The notes: a model not told the origin generated them from the letters alone. Counted from the stretch's first letter, positions 21,926-32,199 are shown. The stretch is DNA of 64,000 bases from Linyphia triangularis (GCA_963978545.1 OZ021722.1:6281201-6345200), one strand, 5' to 3'. Made by a program: numbers and translations.

Positions 21926-22212
21926 GTTGGCACAGATTTTATACAGCTATCTCTCTTCTTTTTCCTATGTATTACTATTGTACTCATTCTAACCTATAGT
22001 ATGTTATATTACTAGCATTCGAATAATAGAGGGTTTATACCTGGAAGGGCCTTGTTACAACCCCAACGTAACGGCTATTGCGCCTGATGTTTTCAGTATA
22101 TTTGTGAACTTTCATACAGATACCTCGTGTTTCGTGAATTTTATAAAATACATAGTGCTGCTTTATTTTATTTTCTTCATTTGTCTATTATTTGTCATAT
22201 ATATCTGACATT

Positions 22213-22518
22213 ATGTCGATTGATAAAGAAAAAGTGAAGTGTGTTTTTTGTGCCAATGTAAAAACTGAGAAATTACTTATATTTTCGGAAGAGATAATGG
22301 CAAAATGTCGAAAGATTTTAAGGTTACGGAAACTTCATAAATTAAAATATAAAGAAATTATTCTACCAGACGAAATTTTTGATTGTGCTTATCATAGTAG
22401 TTGTTACAAGACGTTTACAGCGCTGAAAAAAAAAAATTCTACAGATATCACGAAAAAATGTTCATCGCAGTCTAGTATTTCTTTGCCTTCAATTGAACAA
22501 CCATCGACATCTTGGTGA
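22213..22518 (+). CDS. Zinc-finger-like N-terminal segment encoded by the long-TIR element
   Basis: A 101-codon frame from ATG at 22213. An in-frame TTG lies upstream at 22192, but the ATG is preferred. The protein has a CVFC pair near residues 10-13 and a YHSSCYKTF segment near residues 63-71, giving a CxxC...HxxxC arrangement that could bind one zinc ion. Between them is a lysine-rich helix-like stretch (AKCRKILRLRKLHKLKYKEI). The tail is serine-rich and reaches a stop after PSTSW. Small CxxC...HxxxC modules at the N-terminus are common in transposon-encoded DNA-binding proteins (BED, THAP and similar types), but this one does not fit those consensus patterns closely. I do not recognise the family. 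The stop probably truncates a longer protein whose C-terminus lies downstream in the same element. Confidence 0.55.
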   Translation: MSIDKEKVKCVFCANVKTEKLLIFSEEIMAKCRKILRLRKLHKLKYKEIILPDEIFDCAYHSSCYKTFTALKKKNSTDITKKCSSQSSISLPSIEQPSTSW

Positions 22519-22579
22519 AGAAAATTTAACAGAGCTACAAGAGCTATTTAACATCATTTCACTTGCCAGCTATACAATG

Positions 22580-23061
22580 CCAAAAAATCTAATGATGTAG
22601 ATAATGGCAGGTTCCAACTATTCGTCAACAACTATAAAGCCTCAGACATCAATGAAAATTTTAGAAAAAAAATTCAAAATTTTGACGCAAGCTCAATACC
22701 ACCGTGTAAGAGTGAGCTTTATCAACAACTTTTGAGGGCCCACTATATTTCTTCTCTTTGGAGAAATGCTCACAAAAAGCAACCCACAAATTTAGACCCA
22801 TTGGAGTATGGTTGGATTGAGCAGGGACAACACATATGCCTTCAAATGGTTCGAAGGTGACCAACTTCCATCTTTTGTGAGTGACTTAATCACCAATGTC
22901 CCTGGTAAGTTGATAAACATCTATTCTTTCTCGAACTTGTTCTAATCAAATTACGTTTATTTTACAATTTACGTTCTATTTTTCCAGAATCCGATTCAAT
23001 AGATGATGAAAACGAGTCATCTAACGATGAACATGACCCCGATGATGAAGATGATGAATGA
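22580..23061 (+). pseudogene. C-terminal remnant of the element's protein, with an 83-bp intron
   Basis: The plus strand downstream of the zinc-finger frame carries a degenerate continuation. One frame (about 22590..22835) reads NDVDNGRFQLFVNNYKASDI, then PPCKSELYQQLLRAHYISS, then NLDPLEYGW. A one-base shift then gives DNTYAFKWFEGDQLPSFVSD and LITNVP. The next bases are a donor, CCTG then GTAAGT (22905), and an acceptor ending TTTTTCCAG at 22987. Joining these gives ESDSIDDENESS, then an acidic tail of about 12 residues, and TGA at 23059..23061. The clean intron shows descent from a spliced gene. The frameshift and stop make it non-functional as it stands. The family is not identified. Confidence 0.6.
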
Positions 23062-23330
23062 AGATTGATATATGCATGATATATTTTTTTAACTCATTGA
23101 ACACTTTTCAATTTTTTCTTAACAAAATAAAAAGAAAAAAATTAAAATGAGTAATCGAATTATTTTTTTAAAAGCATTATACCATATTATTTATGATTCC
23201 ATAAAAAATCTACTTATTTCTCATCTAACTAATGAAGTTTAGTATATAGAATACGAAAAAAATTTAATTTCTCTAAATACAGTGATAAAGTAAATTACAT
23301 TGATGTAAAACAGCGAACGGAATACATATA

Positions 23331-23778
23331 CATCTGGCCGGATAGTAGCTAAGATTTTATTATTTGTTGATGTGTGTACGCAATGTAGACGTCTGCCGTG
23401 TTCAATATAAGTTTTTAAGACTATAATAAATAAAATATATCAATGGCAGATCTGGTCAAATACTTTCAAAATTTATTTTATTTTTTTAAGCATTTTCAAA
23501 ATTGTCTGCCACAAAGTAAAATGCGCGATAATGGTCTGCCATTCTTATTTTCCGATAGTAATAATAATATATTTTCAAATTTTAAAACGGCAGACGTGGT
23601 CAAATGGATTTAAAATTAGTCAAAAATCGATACCTGTCTTACCTGAGCGCTCGACGCGTCCACCACTTTGAGCTTAGTGAGTCCCCTACTTATGTATGGT
23701 AGGTATAGGGGCCTTAACGTACAAAAACTCAGGTCTGGTCAAATACATACAGGTAGCCGGCCATGGGCTCTTAGACTA
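23331..23778 (-). repeat. Right terminal inverted repeat of the long-TIR element
   Basis: Reverse complement of the left TIR, from CATCTGGCCGGATAGTAGC to GGGCTCTTAGACTA. It differs from the left arm mainly in an A-rich tract (about 23475..23490). Confidence 0.92.
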
Positions 23779-23811
23779 TAATAAACGCCAGCCATTCTAT
23801 TAAATACGTAG

Positions 23812-23997
23812 GTTGGTTGGTTGTATTCAGATTATCTGGCGCCGTTAGCAACACGAGGGCTATAATGCGCCGAAACATTCGTCATTAGACAAGCCAACGT
23901 ACATTTACAAACACCCATGCCAACACGGGACTCGGAACCCGCAACCTCGCGGTCTAGAAGCTAGCACGCTAACCACTATACCGTTTGGTCGGCATTA
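23812..23997 (-). mobile_element. SINE1, copy 5
   Basis: Complete copy with the extra-C B box. Target duplication ATTAAATACGTAG at about 23799..23811 and 23998..24010. It sits 20 bp outside the long-TIR element. Confidence 0.9.
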
Positions 23998-24137
23998 ATT
24001 AAATACGTAGGAATTCTATAAAATGCCATTGTTTACTGGCGAGTGATTGGTAGCATACGTCTAATGCTAGTGCTTGTTTAAGTGTTTTAAAAATGGATTT
24101 TTTTTTTTAAAACTAAGGGGATTATTTTTACAAGGAA

Positions 24138-24790
24138 TCTAGAAAAGTATCTAGGGGTGTGGAACAACGCACAACTTTCAATTACACTATAGTATTGGTC
24201 TTCGCATTAAAATTACCATAATAAGGAGGTATTTACCGTTTTATATTTTCACTCGTATAATTAAAAATGGCGAGTTTGGCGATATTTTTGGCAATAATTT
24301 TTACATGAGCTTAAAAAAACACACGACAAGATGGCTGAATCTAATTCGTGAATTAACGATATTATTCGATAGACATTAAATTATTCCTTCTAGTGAGTGT
24401 AACAGAAAAAATCAATCGTTGATGGGCGATGTTCAAGAGCAGAGAGCTCTGTGTTAAAGGCACTCGTTTTTAAATATTTCACCCTTTTTTTTCGCATTTC
24501 TAGCGGAATTTCGGAAGTGGGGATATTTAGAGCACCTTAAAAGCTATTGCCACAGCAATTTTGATCAAAATCGTTAGAGCCGTTTTTAGAGTTCATTGGA
24601 AAACATGATTTTTTCAATGGCAGCTACCTTGTGCGCATGCGCGATTTTGAAGAAAACCTTAATGGTAGGTCTCATAATCACCACAAAACCGCAACACCAA
24701 ATTTGAACCTCCTAGGTCAATTTGTTCGGGAGTTAGTTCTGACCACAGACATCTTTTCTAGGCAACTTTTTGGAAATCAGAATGCTCCGA
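24138..24790 (-). repeat. Dispersed repeat E, copy 1
   Basis: Inverted relative of 62160..62795, sharing CTAGGGGTGTGGAACA, CGCACAACTTT, TTTTGATCAAAATCG, GCGCATGCGCGATTTTG and GGTCAGAACTAACTCCCGAA (minus strand). Read on the minus strand, it ends CACACCCCTAG, which could be a Helitron-type CTAG end. Partial copies are at 29490..29730 and about 38020..38110. No proteins. Confidence 0.6.
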
Positions 24791-24799
24791 AACGTGGTG

Positions 24800-25915
24800 A
24801 AATGCAGAAAAAAAAAAAATCGAAATTTGTTTTCGACCGAATGCTTTACTTCATTATCCTATGTATACATATGGGTAATTGAAAGTAACAAGTGAAACGC
24901 AAAGTAATTTTATCATAATTTTATACAAGGTCAGTATATATTTTTTTAAATTTTAAATTCTTTTTTTTTTTTTTTTGATACGTTACATATATTAGTCGAA
25001 GGTCACGTTTACTTGTAAAACACTTTATGTATTTAGAAAGTAGGAATGATACTGCTTTATCATTTCGCTGAAATTTGTTAACTTGGTAAAAATTTTACAG
25101 TGTGTAAAATCAAAAACGTATTTTTACCAATTCATTAGCAGCAAAGATGACCAACTACTGTCAAACGAGTTTCTAAAAAAATATTGTGTTTATTGATAGT
25201 ATAAATGTAAATCTGAAAAGTTCATAAATTTTTTAACAGTATTTTGAACACTTCAAACTTAATTTATATTTTTATATAAACTAACTTTCAATAAATTTAT
25301 CACTGCTGTGAGCGAAGAAATCTGAAAGAACAACTTACGAAAAAGAAACAAGACTTTTGAAGACAGCCATCAACTACTATGAATGAAAAATGTAAAATTT
25401 TCTACTATAAAGTGAAATTAATGTCAGAAAATGAGGACATTGTATTAATGACGAAGGCATATTAATAATAATAATATGTTAAATATATCAATATGTTGTT
25501 ATAATATTGTAGATGTTGAGGGAAAAAAGTATATTTCAATGAACAAAATGGAATTAAAATACTTTACTTATTAATAAAAGGGAACTAAATTTGAGGAGCA
25601 AAGAAGTCTAAGTGACTTTTCTTAATTTTGAAGAAAATACATTTTACAGTTTCTTATTTATATTTAATTCTATGAAAACTGGTGATATCTTCATTCCAGA
25701 GGTTGGTATTTGAACAAGTAACTTCCATACAAATTTAATATAAATAAAAAACTGAAAAGTGTATTTTCTCAGAAGTTAAGAAAAGTCACTTAGACCCCTT
25801 TTGCTTCTCAGGGCCTCATTTTCTTTATAAAAATTAATATAAATATAGAAGAGTGTTATCCTGGAAATATATCCCTGGACAACTAGTTGCAGAAAGTAGA
25901 AATGATTTTAGAAAT
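24800..25915. other. Unassigned AT-rich sequence
   Basis: No gene recognised. It contains a short diverged inverted segment: AAGTCTAAGTGACTTTTCTT near 25606 against AAGAAAAGTCACTTAGACCC near 25780. Confidence 0.4.
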
Positions 25916-25929
25916 GTTGCCTCAATTAG

Positions 25930-26108
25930 TTGGTTGTATTCAGATTATCTGGCGCCGTCAGCAACACGAGGGCTATAATGCGCCGAAACATTCGTCATTA
26001 GACAAGCCAACATACATTTACAAACACCCATGCCTAACATGGGACTCGGAACCCGCAATCTCGCGGTCAAGAAGCTAGCACGCTAACCACTATACCGTTT
26101 GGTCGGCA
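25930..26108 (-). mobile_element. SINE1, copy 6
   Basis: Complete copy with the extra-C B box. The perfect 13-bp target duplication TTGCCTCAATTAG lies at 25917..25929 and 26109..26121. Confidence 0.94.
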
Positions 26109-26195
26109 TTGCCTCAATTAGATCGGCGTTCTTCAAAAGCTAAATGGTGTGGTATTATCGATATAATAGAGAAGTAACTGGATAGACTGCTCTAA

Positions 26196-26748
26196 TGGAC
26201 AATTCTCGCATTTTTTTTATTTTTTTTTATTACTTTTTTTATTCAATTTTAAATGTTTCGAAAAGGTCATAAAATTAAAAATTTCTGCTCAATGCGTTTT
26301 TCCTTTTTTTTTTTAAATTTGTGATCAAAATTACCTTGTTAGAGGTTGGCGAGAAAACAACTCATTTCGTTGGCATTGAACGTGACGTAAAGAGATCTCA
26401 AAACAAATACAGCAGGGGAAACCAGATTTGCAAGTTTCTCGCAAATCACGCCAACTTGTGCGGAATGTAGCAATGGTCTACCAGCGCCAACTTCTTTAAC
26501 GATAACTATTTGGCAGAAACCTCACGATAACCATAGAAACACAGGGATCTGTTTACGTCACGGATTTTGTTGACTGTTTTGATCGGACTGGTTTTGGCTG
26601 GGTTTTGGGGCATTTTCTTTTCTTCTTAATATTTAAACAACTAACTTTTTTTAAAGAATTTTTGTTTAAATATTTGGAATCAGAAAGAAATTCTTCATAA
26701 ATATGTACTAATTTCAGTCGTTTTTAAAAAAAATGCGAGAATTGTCCA
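26196..26748 (+). mobile_element. MITE family B, copy 2
   Basis: TIRs TGGACAATTCTCGCATTTTT and AAAAATGCGAGAATTGTCCA are perfect here. It lies inside family C sequence. Internal landmarks AAGTTTCTCGCAAATCACGC and ATTTGGCAGAAACCTCACGA match the other family B copies. Confidence 0.85.
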
Positions 26749-26937
26749 TTGGCAATGCGAGAAAAAAATCGTGCCGGTGGGTTGTTGATGATGGGTGGAC
26801 GATTATCCAATCACAGTTCACTTCTATAGTTGGAGCAGGGGGGGGGGGGGATGTGGGTAACCTTGTAAAACACATGGGTAGATAGTTTTTTTTTTTTTTA
26901 TCTTCCTTGCACATTATTACTAATTAACCACTTAACT

Positions 26938-27535
26938 GCGTCGCTCCGTTTTGAAAGTGCGAATTTCTGTGTGTCACGAAAATCGATCGATGACGAGTAT
27001 AGTCGTCAAGGGCAGAGTAAGTGTGGCTGTTAAAATATTACATCAAAAATATAAGTTTATTTTATAAAATTGCTAATTTTATTTCTAATATTTATTTAAT
27101 TAACATATATTGCATAATTAACGAAAAACGCAAGAATAATACACCTAAAGTTAAAAATTTAAATTCCTGTTGTGGAGTGGTATTCACCGAAACAGGGTAG
27201 GCTGTTCAACCTTAGGCGCAGTATAGCCTAGATGTTGCTCTTGCGCCAGTAAACCCACAACCAAACCAAAGCTGTTTTTCAGCCGGTGAATGCGGGGACG
27301 CATGCCCTTATCTCAAATGTTTCATATTTCATAATTTTTTTGTTTTATTCCGGCTTGGCCTCAAAAAATTCTAAACATCTTGAAATTTGAGAATATGTTT
27401 CGTTTTTTTATAATAGTTACAATTTAAATAGCCAATGATCACTACTTTTTACGCATGACGAATATACTCGTCATGACAAAAAAAAATCCTTACCCTTCTC
27501 CATGACTAGTATACTCGTCAAACTCAGTTATCTGG
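26938..27535 (+). mobile_element. PiggyBac-like MITE inserted at TTAA
   Basis: Exactly flanked by TTAA (26934..26937 and 27536..27539). The intact family C copy has a single TTAA at the same place (ACTAATTAAGGTCTACT), which proves the insertion. The ends are CCACTTAACTGCG and, inverted, CCAGATAACTGAG. Internal GACGAGTATA(G/C)TCGTCA palindromes occur near both ends. No transposase. Confidence 0.85.
27183..27276 (-). repeat. SINE 3' domain inside the piggyBac-like MITE
   Basis: Read on the minus strand: GGTTTGGTTGTGGG, ACTGGCGCAAGAGCAACATC, AGGCTATACTGCGCC. This matches the SINE1 domain TGGCGC...AGCAACA...GGCTATA.TGCGCC but has no SINE1 tRNA head, so it belongs to a different SINE. Confidence 0.65.
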
Positions 27536-27678
27536 TTAAGATCTACTGTTTACACTTCTGCTGTGTACATCCCAAGATTTTTATCTCAATCCCCGGCAGT
27601 CTGTATTTTTCGTAAACCCAATGATCTGGCAACGGCTTCATTTCTCAGCGTTAACCACTCTATCCAGTTGTTTATTTA

Positions 27679-28237
27679 CAAGGTGATTCCGAAAAGTAAG
27701 GTGACTGATGTCATAATAATCACTGTATTATATATTTGCAGATAAATACATCACTGTCCTTCAAAGTAGTTCCCGCAGTCCACAATACACTTCCGACAAC
27801 GTTCATACAAGTTCTTGAAACTTCTGAAAAAGTCCTCCTTTGAAACTGTCTTAAGTTCTTTGGTAACAGCAGCTTGAATGGCTGAGATGCTTGAAAATCG
27901 GTTTCCCTTCTGTGCCAATTTCAGTTGCGGAAAGAGGAAAAAATCCGCTGGCGCTAGATCAGGGGAATAAGGATAACGTAATAATACTAGACTGAAATTG
28001 GCACTGAAGGGAAACCGATTTTCAAGCATCTCAGACATTCAAGCTGGTGTTACCAAGGAACTTAAGACAGTCTCAAATGAGGACTTTTTCTGAAGTTTCA
28101 AGAACTTGTATGAACGTTGTCAGAAGTGTATTGTAGACGGCGGGAACTACTTTGAAGGACAGTGATGTATTTATCTGCAAATATATAATACAGTGATTAT
28201 TATGACATCAGTCACCTTACTTTTCGGTATCACCTTG
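27679..28237. mobile_element. Self-complementary mariner-derived element
   Basis: A 559-bp element flanked by TA (27677..27678, 28238..28239). The first 247 bp and last 247 bp are inverted copies of one mariner 3' end (CAAGGTGATTCCGAAAAGTA outward). Between them is a unique loop at 27926..27990. It would fold into a long hairpin if transcribed. Confidence 0.85.
27751..28010 (-). pseudogene. Mariner transposase C-terminus (palindromic context)
   Basis: The minus strand reads YPYSPDLAPADFFLFPQLK, then KGNRFSSISAIQAAVTKEL, and ends KCIVDCGNYFEGQ before a stop. SPDLAPADFFLFP is the third-aspartate motif of mariner transposases. Everything N-terminal to about residue 25 of this frame is antisense of the opposite arm, not transposase. 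A second C-terminus starting at the LKLA-equivalent lies on the plus strand in the right arm, broken by a stop in the DFF.SFKNLY region. Neither arm could make an enzyme. Confidence 0.8.
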
Positions 28238-28246
28238 TATATCAAT

Positions 28247-29480
28247 TAGTATTATACCGATTAGTATTTTTCAGAAATGTATCAAAGCTCTATATAAGAA
28301 TGGATATGATGAAAGATCAAAACCAAAAGCAAAAAATGGTATATTCTAACACATAATTTTCATGACTACTGAATATTTCTCGCGCTATGGGTACTTAAAC
28401 TGGTTGATTATACAAAAGGCAAATTTATTTCGTGTAATATTTTCACTACATTGTTCCGTAATTAAAACTGAGTATTAAGTTTACCCTCAAGTGCATAGTG
28501 TAGCATATATGCTACACAACTTAGAAATAATAATCAATAATAAATATATGTTATTGCAGTATGAAACTGCAACGAATTATATCAGTGTCACACTAACATT
28601 TTTTTACACCTAAAAAGTATTTTTATTAGTATACTCAAACGCGTTTTATAAGCGCTATAGTTACAATATAAAGAAGAAGAAAAAATCAATGCACTAGCGG
28701 GTTCAAGACAGTTAATGTCGACATTTTTAAGAGCTACGTGACTCCCATCTGCAAAAATAGACAGTTAATGTTACCCATCTCAGTTAATAATATTAATTCA
28801 ATGCCACCACGGTGTACATCAAATCTCTTGTTCACACCTCAATGTTCACACCTAAATACTCTTGTCAAAATAATTCGATTCGGTTGTCAATCCCTCTTTT
28901 CCTTCCAAGGTAACTGTCGTTTTGGCCATAAATAAATTGATGCCAATCCGTTGGGGGGAATTTTTATTTGACAAGACGCGTCGTAAGCGAAGCCTTATAA
29001 AAGGGACTCGTTAACGAACCTTTTAGAAGCGGGGACGAGTTTAACTTTTCAGGATGGTTGGAAGACATTCCCTTTAACAACCTTCAAGGAGATGATTAAG
29101 TAGGATGGGCGTCGGAACTAATTTTCTTGAGAGTCTCCCCGCTTACTGAAGGGTGTGCACTGGATGTTGTTTTTTCTTAAGGAAGTTAGGTCTTAAGTTT
29201 GGAATCAAAAATTGCTCTTAATCCACCGACACGATACTTCATAGGACTATATTTCAGCTACTTATGTTGGCATTTTCAAATTTCTCCGTGAATTGTTGAA
29301 GGACGAAGACACTGATTTTGATGCAGTTTGATTATGTTGGACGAGTATTTTACTGCTTGGTATATCACAAGAACAGGTTACTGCGGTCCAGAGTCAAAAG
29401 AGAAACGTAAAAAGAATATTTCATGAAAGAGGAAAAATCATGCATTAGAAGGTTAGGAAAAAAAAACTTTTTTTTTTTTT
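28247..29480. other. Unassigned sequence
   Basis: No gene recognised. The part at 28930..29170 is less AT-rich, but no reading frame of note runs through it, and no repeat partner was found. Confidence 0.4.
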
Positions 29481-29489
29481 TTTTATCTT

Positions 29490-29730
29490 TGTTTAGTTTC
29501 AATTACAAGAAAGGATAATATAAGAATTATCGATAAGCATATTACCAAAATTCCTTTTTTTTTTCTCCTTTGTAAAGAGATATGTAAGAATTATCACAAA
29601 AAATATCACCAAACTGACAATTTTTTTCTAAGTGAGTAATGTAAATATAAAAATTATAAACTACACAAATTTACATCAGCAATATAGTGTAACTGAAAGT
29701 TGTGCGATGTTCCACACCCCTAGTTATACT
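29490..29730 (+). repeat. Dispersed repeat E, partial copy
   Basis: Shares AAGAAAGGATAATATAAGAA, TTATCGATAAGC, AGTTGTGCGATGTTCCACAC and CCCTAG with 62570..62795. It represents the distal third of the repeat. Confidence 0.6.
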
Positions 29731-29946
29731 TGATATTTACTAGAAACGATGCATTTCAGTTCGTTCTATACAATATATTAGTGATTATATTTTACAAATG
29801 AAACATAATAATTGACAATAATGATTCATGAGTAATGTGGGTTGGTGAGAAAGTTGTTCTCTCTTAAAACAGGTTAAAAATGTGGATTTCAAAGCGTAAT
29901 TTCGAAGCTAGGGTTAAGTACTCTCATTGTTGGTTTTTTTTATTGT

Positions 29947-30100
29947 TCAATGACCTATTTTCAAAATGCCGGCTAATTAAGACAAGATCTACAGATTATC
30001 CCGAAAAATCATTACAACTAATAACCATGCCCAACTCGGGATTCGAATCTGGCACCTTTGGCATGCAAGCTCAAAGAGCTAAGCCCATAACCACTAGCTG
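29947..30100 (-). mobile_element. SINE2, decayed copy
   Basis: On the minus strand the B box is GATTCGAATCCCG, preceded by TGCCAAAGGTGCC and followed by GAGTTGGGCATGG. The body is heavily diverged. Confidence 0.6.
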
Positions 30101-30149
30101 AGTGTATTCTCATTGTACACCAGAAAATATTTTACAAATCTGTTAAGGG

Positions 30150-31650
30150 GTTCCAAGACTAAAAACTTTAAAATCTTTATTTTTAAAATAATGTTTGTGA
30201 TTTTTTTTTTATGCACTACTGTATTAGTCTTTGAAATTCAAAAAAACTGTTTTAAATTTTCAAATTTGAAAAACATTTTTTTTTTTTTTTACATAAAAAA
30301 CACAGTTGTGACAGTTCTTAAATATATAATAATAAAACAAGCTGTATGTGTGGTCTGCATGTGTGTCTGTGGATTGATGGAAAGCTACTTAAAATAGGAT
30401 CTGAGCTCTGAAATTTTCAACATAAGTAATTTTGGTCTTCTAATTGTGACTATGATCAACAGAATGTTAAAATTTTAATTAGTTAATTTTTAATTAATTT
30501 TTTTAACAAAGTGACTTCAAATAGAAGAACAGCTCTGAAATTTTCAACCTAAGCAGTTTTAGCTTTCTAATTGTAGTTTTGAAAAGCAGAAATTTTAAAT
30601 CTTGATTAGTTTTTTTTTTTAATTAATTTTTTTTAATTAATTAACAAATACTTTAGAAAATGATTTCTAATAGGGCTACAGGTCTGAAATTTTCAACATA
30701 AGTGGTTTTGGCCTTCTAATTGTACTTTTGAAAAACAGAATTTTAAATTTTTATTTAGTTCTTTTTTTAAATAATTTTTAAATTAATAAATATTTTTCAA
30801 AACTATTCCTAATAGGGTTACAGCTCTGAAATTTTCAAGTTTTGGCCTTCTAATTCGACTTTTTAGAAACAGAATTTTAAATATTTATTTAGTTCTTTTT
30901 TAATTAATAATAAATCTTTTACAAAACGATTTCTAATTAGGCTACAGTTCTGAAATTTTCAACATAATTGTGACTTTCTAATTGGACTTTTGACAAAGAG
31001 AATGTTACGACTTTAATTTTTAAAATTATTTTTATTGATTAATTACAAATATTTTACAAAACGAATTCAATAGGGCTACAGTTCTGTAATTTTCAGCATA
31101 TATTGTTTTGGCCTTCTAATTGGACTTTCGACAAAAAGAATGTTTACACTTTAATTTCTTTTTAATTAATTTTTTTAATTAATATTTTCACAAAAAGTGA
31201 CCTCTAGTAGGCTTAGAGCTTTGAATGTTTCAGCATAAGTAATTTTAGCCTTCTGATTTTACTTTCCACAAACACGTGCTAAAATATTCTTTAAGGAGTG
31301 TTGTATAATTGTATTAACGGTGATTTTTTTTTTTCTTGACAGAAAAGGGCTTCTATTATTAAGGCTTTACGTAGTTAAGGCTTTACGTAGCAATTAGTTT
31401 TTATTGAGTGAAGCGAGTTTATGCTTACGCAGCAATGAACCTTTCAACGAGTGAAGTAAGCCTGTGTTTACGTGTCAATGAACTTTTCAGTGAACGAAGA
31501 GAGCTCGATTTTGCGAAGCAATGAACCTTCCTATGAGCGAAGCATCAAAAACTGGGACCTATACAACAATGACGGATTTCCGGAAAAGCGCGCTAAAATG
31601 TTACAAGTGGTAAAATTTCGTAGCAAAGCATGGGTATTCAGCTAGTTTAC

Positions 31651-31692
<42 letters not shown>

Positions 31693-32195
31693 TTTAAAAA
31701 ATCAATCATTTTTGCATTAAATTACTTCTTGTAATTCATATCATAATTTCTCTGAAGGAGTTTTCAATAAAATATTTAGAAAAAAGTTTTTTTTTTTTTT
31801 AAATATTTTGTGCAAAAACTGTATAAAACCCATAGTATGCTGAGTTCTAAAAAAAAAAATTTTTTTAAAGTTAAATCAAAACACACAATTCCCGAAGACA
31901 AATTAAAGAAATATACATGGAAAATAAATTTTCATGTATATACAACAAGTAGTTATATCCATTTAAACTCATAAAAAAGGGACAAAAGCCCAAATCGAGA
32001 AAAATGGTTTTAAAGTTTCAAGATATAACGTCTGAGACACAGTTATCAAGTAACACAAACTTAAATATTTCAAGTTGGTTCTACTAATGATAGAAACAAA
32101 AATGTCATTTTATTTAGAAATATTTTTATTATTTTTTACAATAATAAAAAAAAGTTAGAATTTTTAAAAATTTTATTCTCTGGAGAGTTGTGCAA
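30150..32195 (+). repeat. Dispersed repeat G, copy 2, split by a Helitron
   Basis: 30150..30322 and 31646..32195 together follow the order of 4180..4900. The Helitron lies exactly between them, at a point corresponding to about 4362. An A tract (31658..31687) follows the insertion. Confidence 0.6.
30324..31645 (+). mobile_element. Helitron-like element with internal tandem repeats
   Basis: The 5' end resembles TCTATAACAATAAAACAAGC of the copy at 47.6-49 kb. The 3' end is AAAATTTCGTAGCAAAGCAT then ATTCAGCTAG, followed by T. About seven internal units of 120-140 bp (30390..31215) each carry CTCTGAAATTTTCAACATAA and GGCCTTCTAATTG. These are followed by units of GAGTGAAGCGAGTTTATGCT (31395..31540). 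There is no Rep or helicase gene, so it is non-autonomous. Confidence 0.78.
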
Positions 32196-32199
32196 AAAA

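Larger units (their letters stand above)
21483..23778 (+). mobile_element. Long-TIR DNA transposon (443-bp TIRs)
   Basis: A 2296-bp element whose two ends are near-identical inverted copies of about 443 bp, starting TAGTCTAAGAGCCCATGGCC. The arms differ at only about three substitutions and at an A-rich indel, so insertion was recent or the arms have been converted. A 2-bp TA target site is possible, but the exact boundary is ambiguous. Each arm repeats a motif in both orientations: TTTGACCAGACCTGAG, TTTGACCACGTCTGCC, TGGCAGACC, TGGCAGACAATTTT, TTTGACCAGATCTGCCA and CGGCAGACGTCTGC. The 1.4-kb interior carries the remains of one protein gene with a spliced C-terminal exon. No transposase catalytic domain is present, so this is probably an internal-deletion derivative of a larger element. 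Confidence 0.85.
26157..28246 (+). mobile_element. MITE family C copy carrying three later insertions
   Basis: When the three inner elements are removed, the remaining pieces follow the intact copy at 16065..16399 in order: ATCGATATA, CTGGATAGACTGCTC; then CAATGCGAGAAAAAAATCG, CCAATCACAGTTCAC, ACATTATTACTAATTAA; then GATCTACTG, TTCTGCTGTGTACATCCC, CTCTATCCAGTTGTTTAT; then TATATCAAT. The inner elements are 26196..26748, 26938..27535 and 27679..28237. Confidence 0.75.

Noticed and set aside
25887..26078. Short open frames ending in a conserved peptide like KPTYIYKHPCLTRDSEPATS, repeated at many loci
   Set aside because: All lie within SINE1 copies. The peptide is shared because the SINE is, and it ends within the tRNA-like head.
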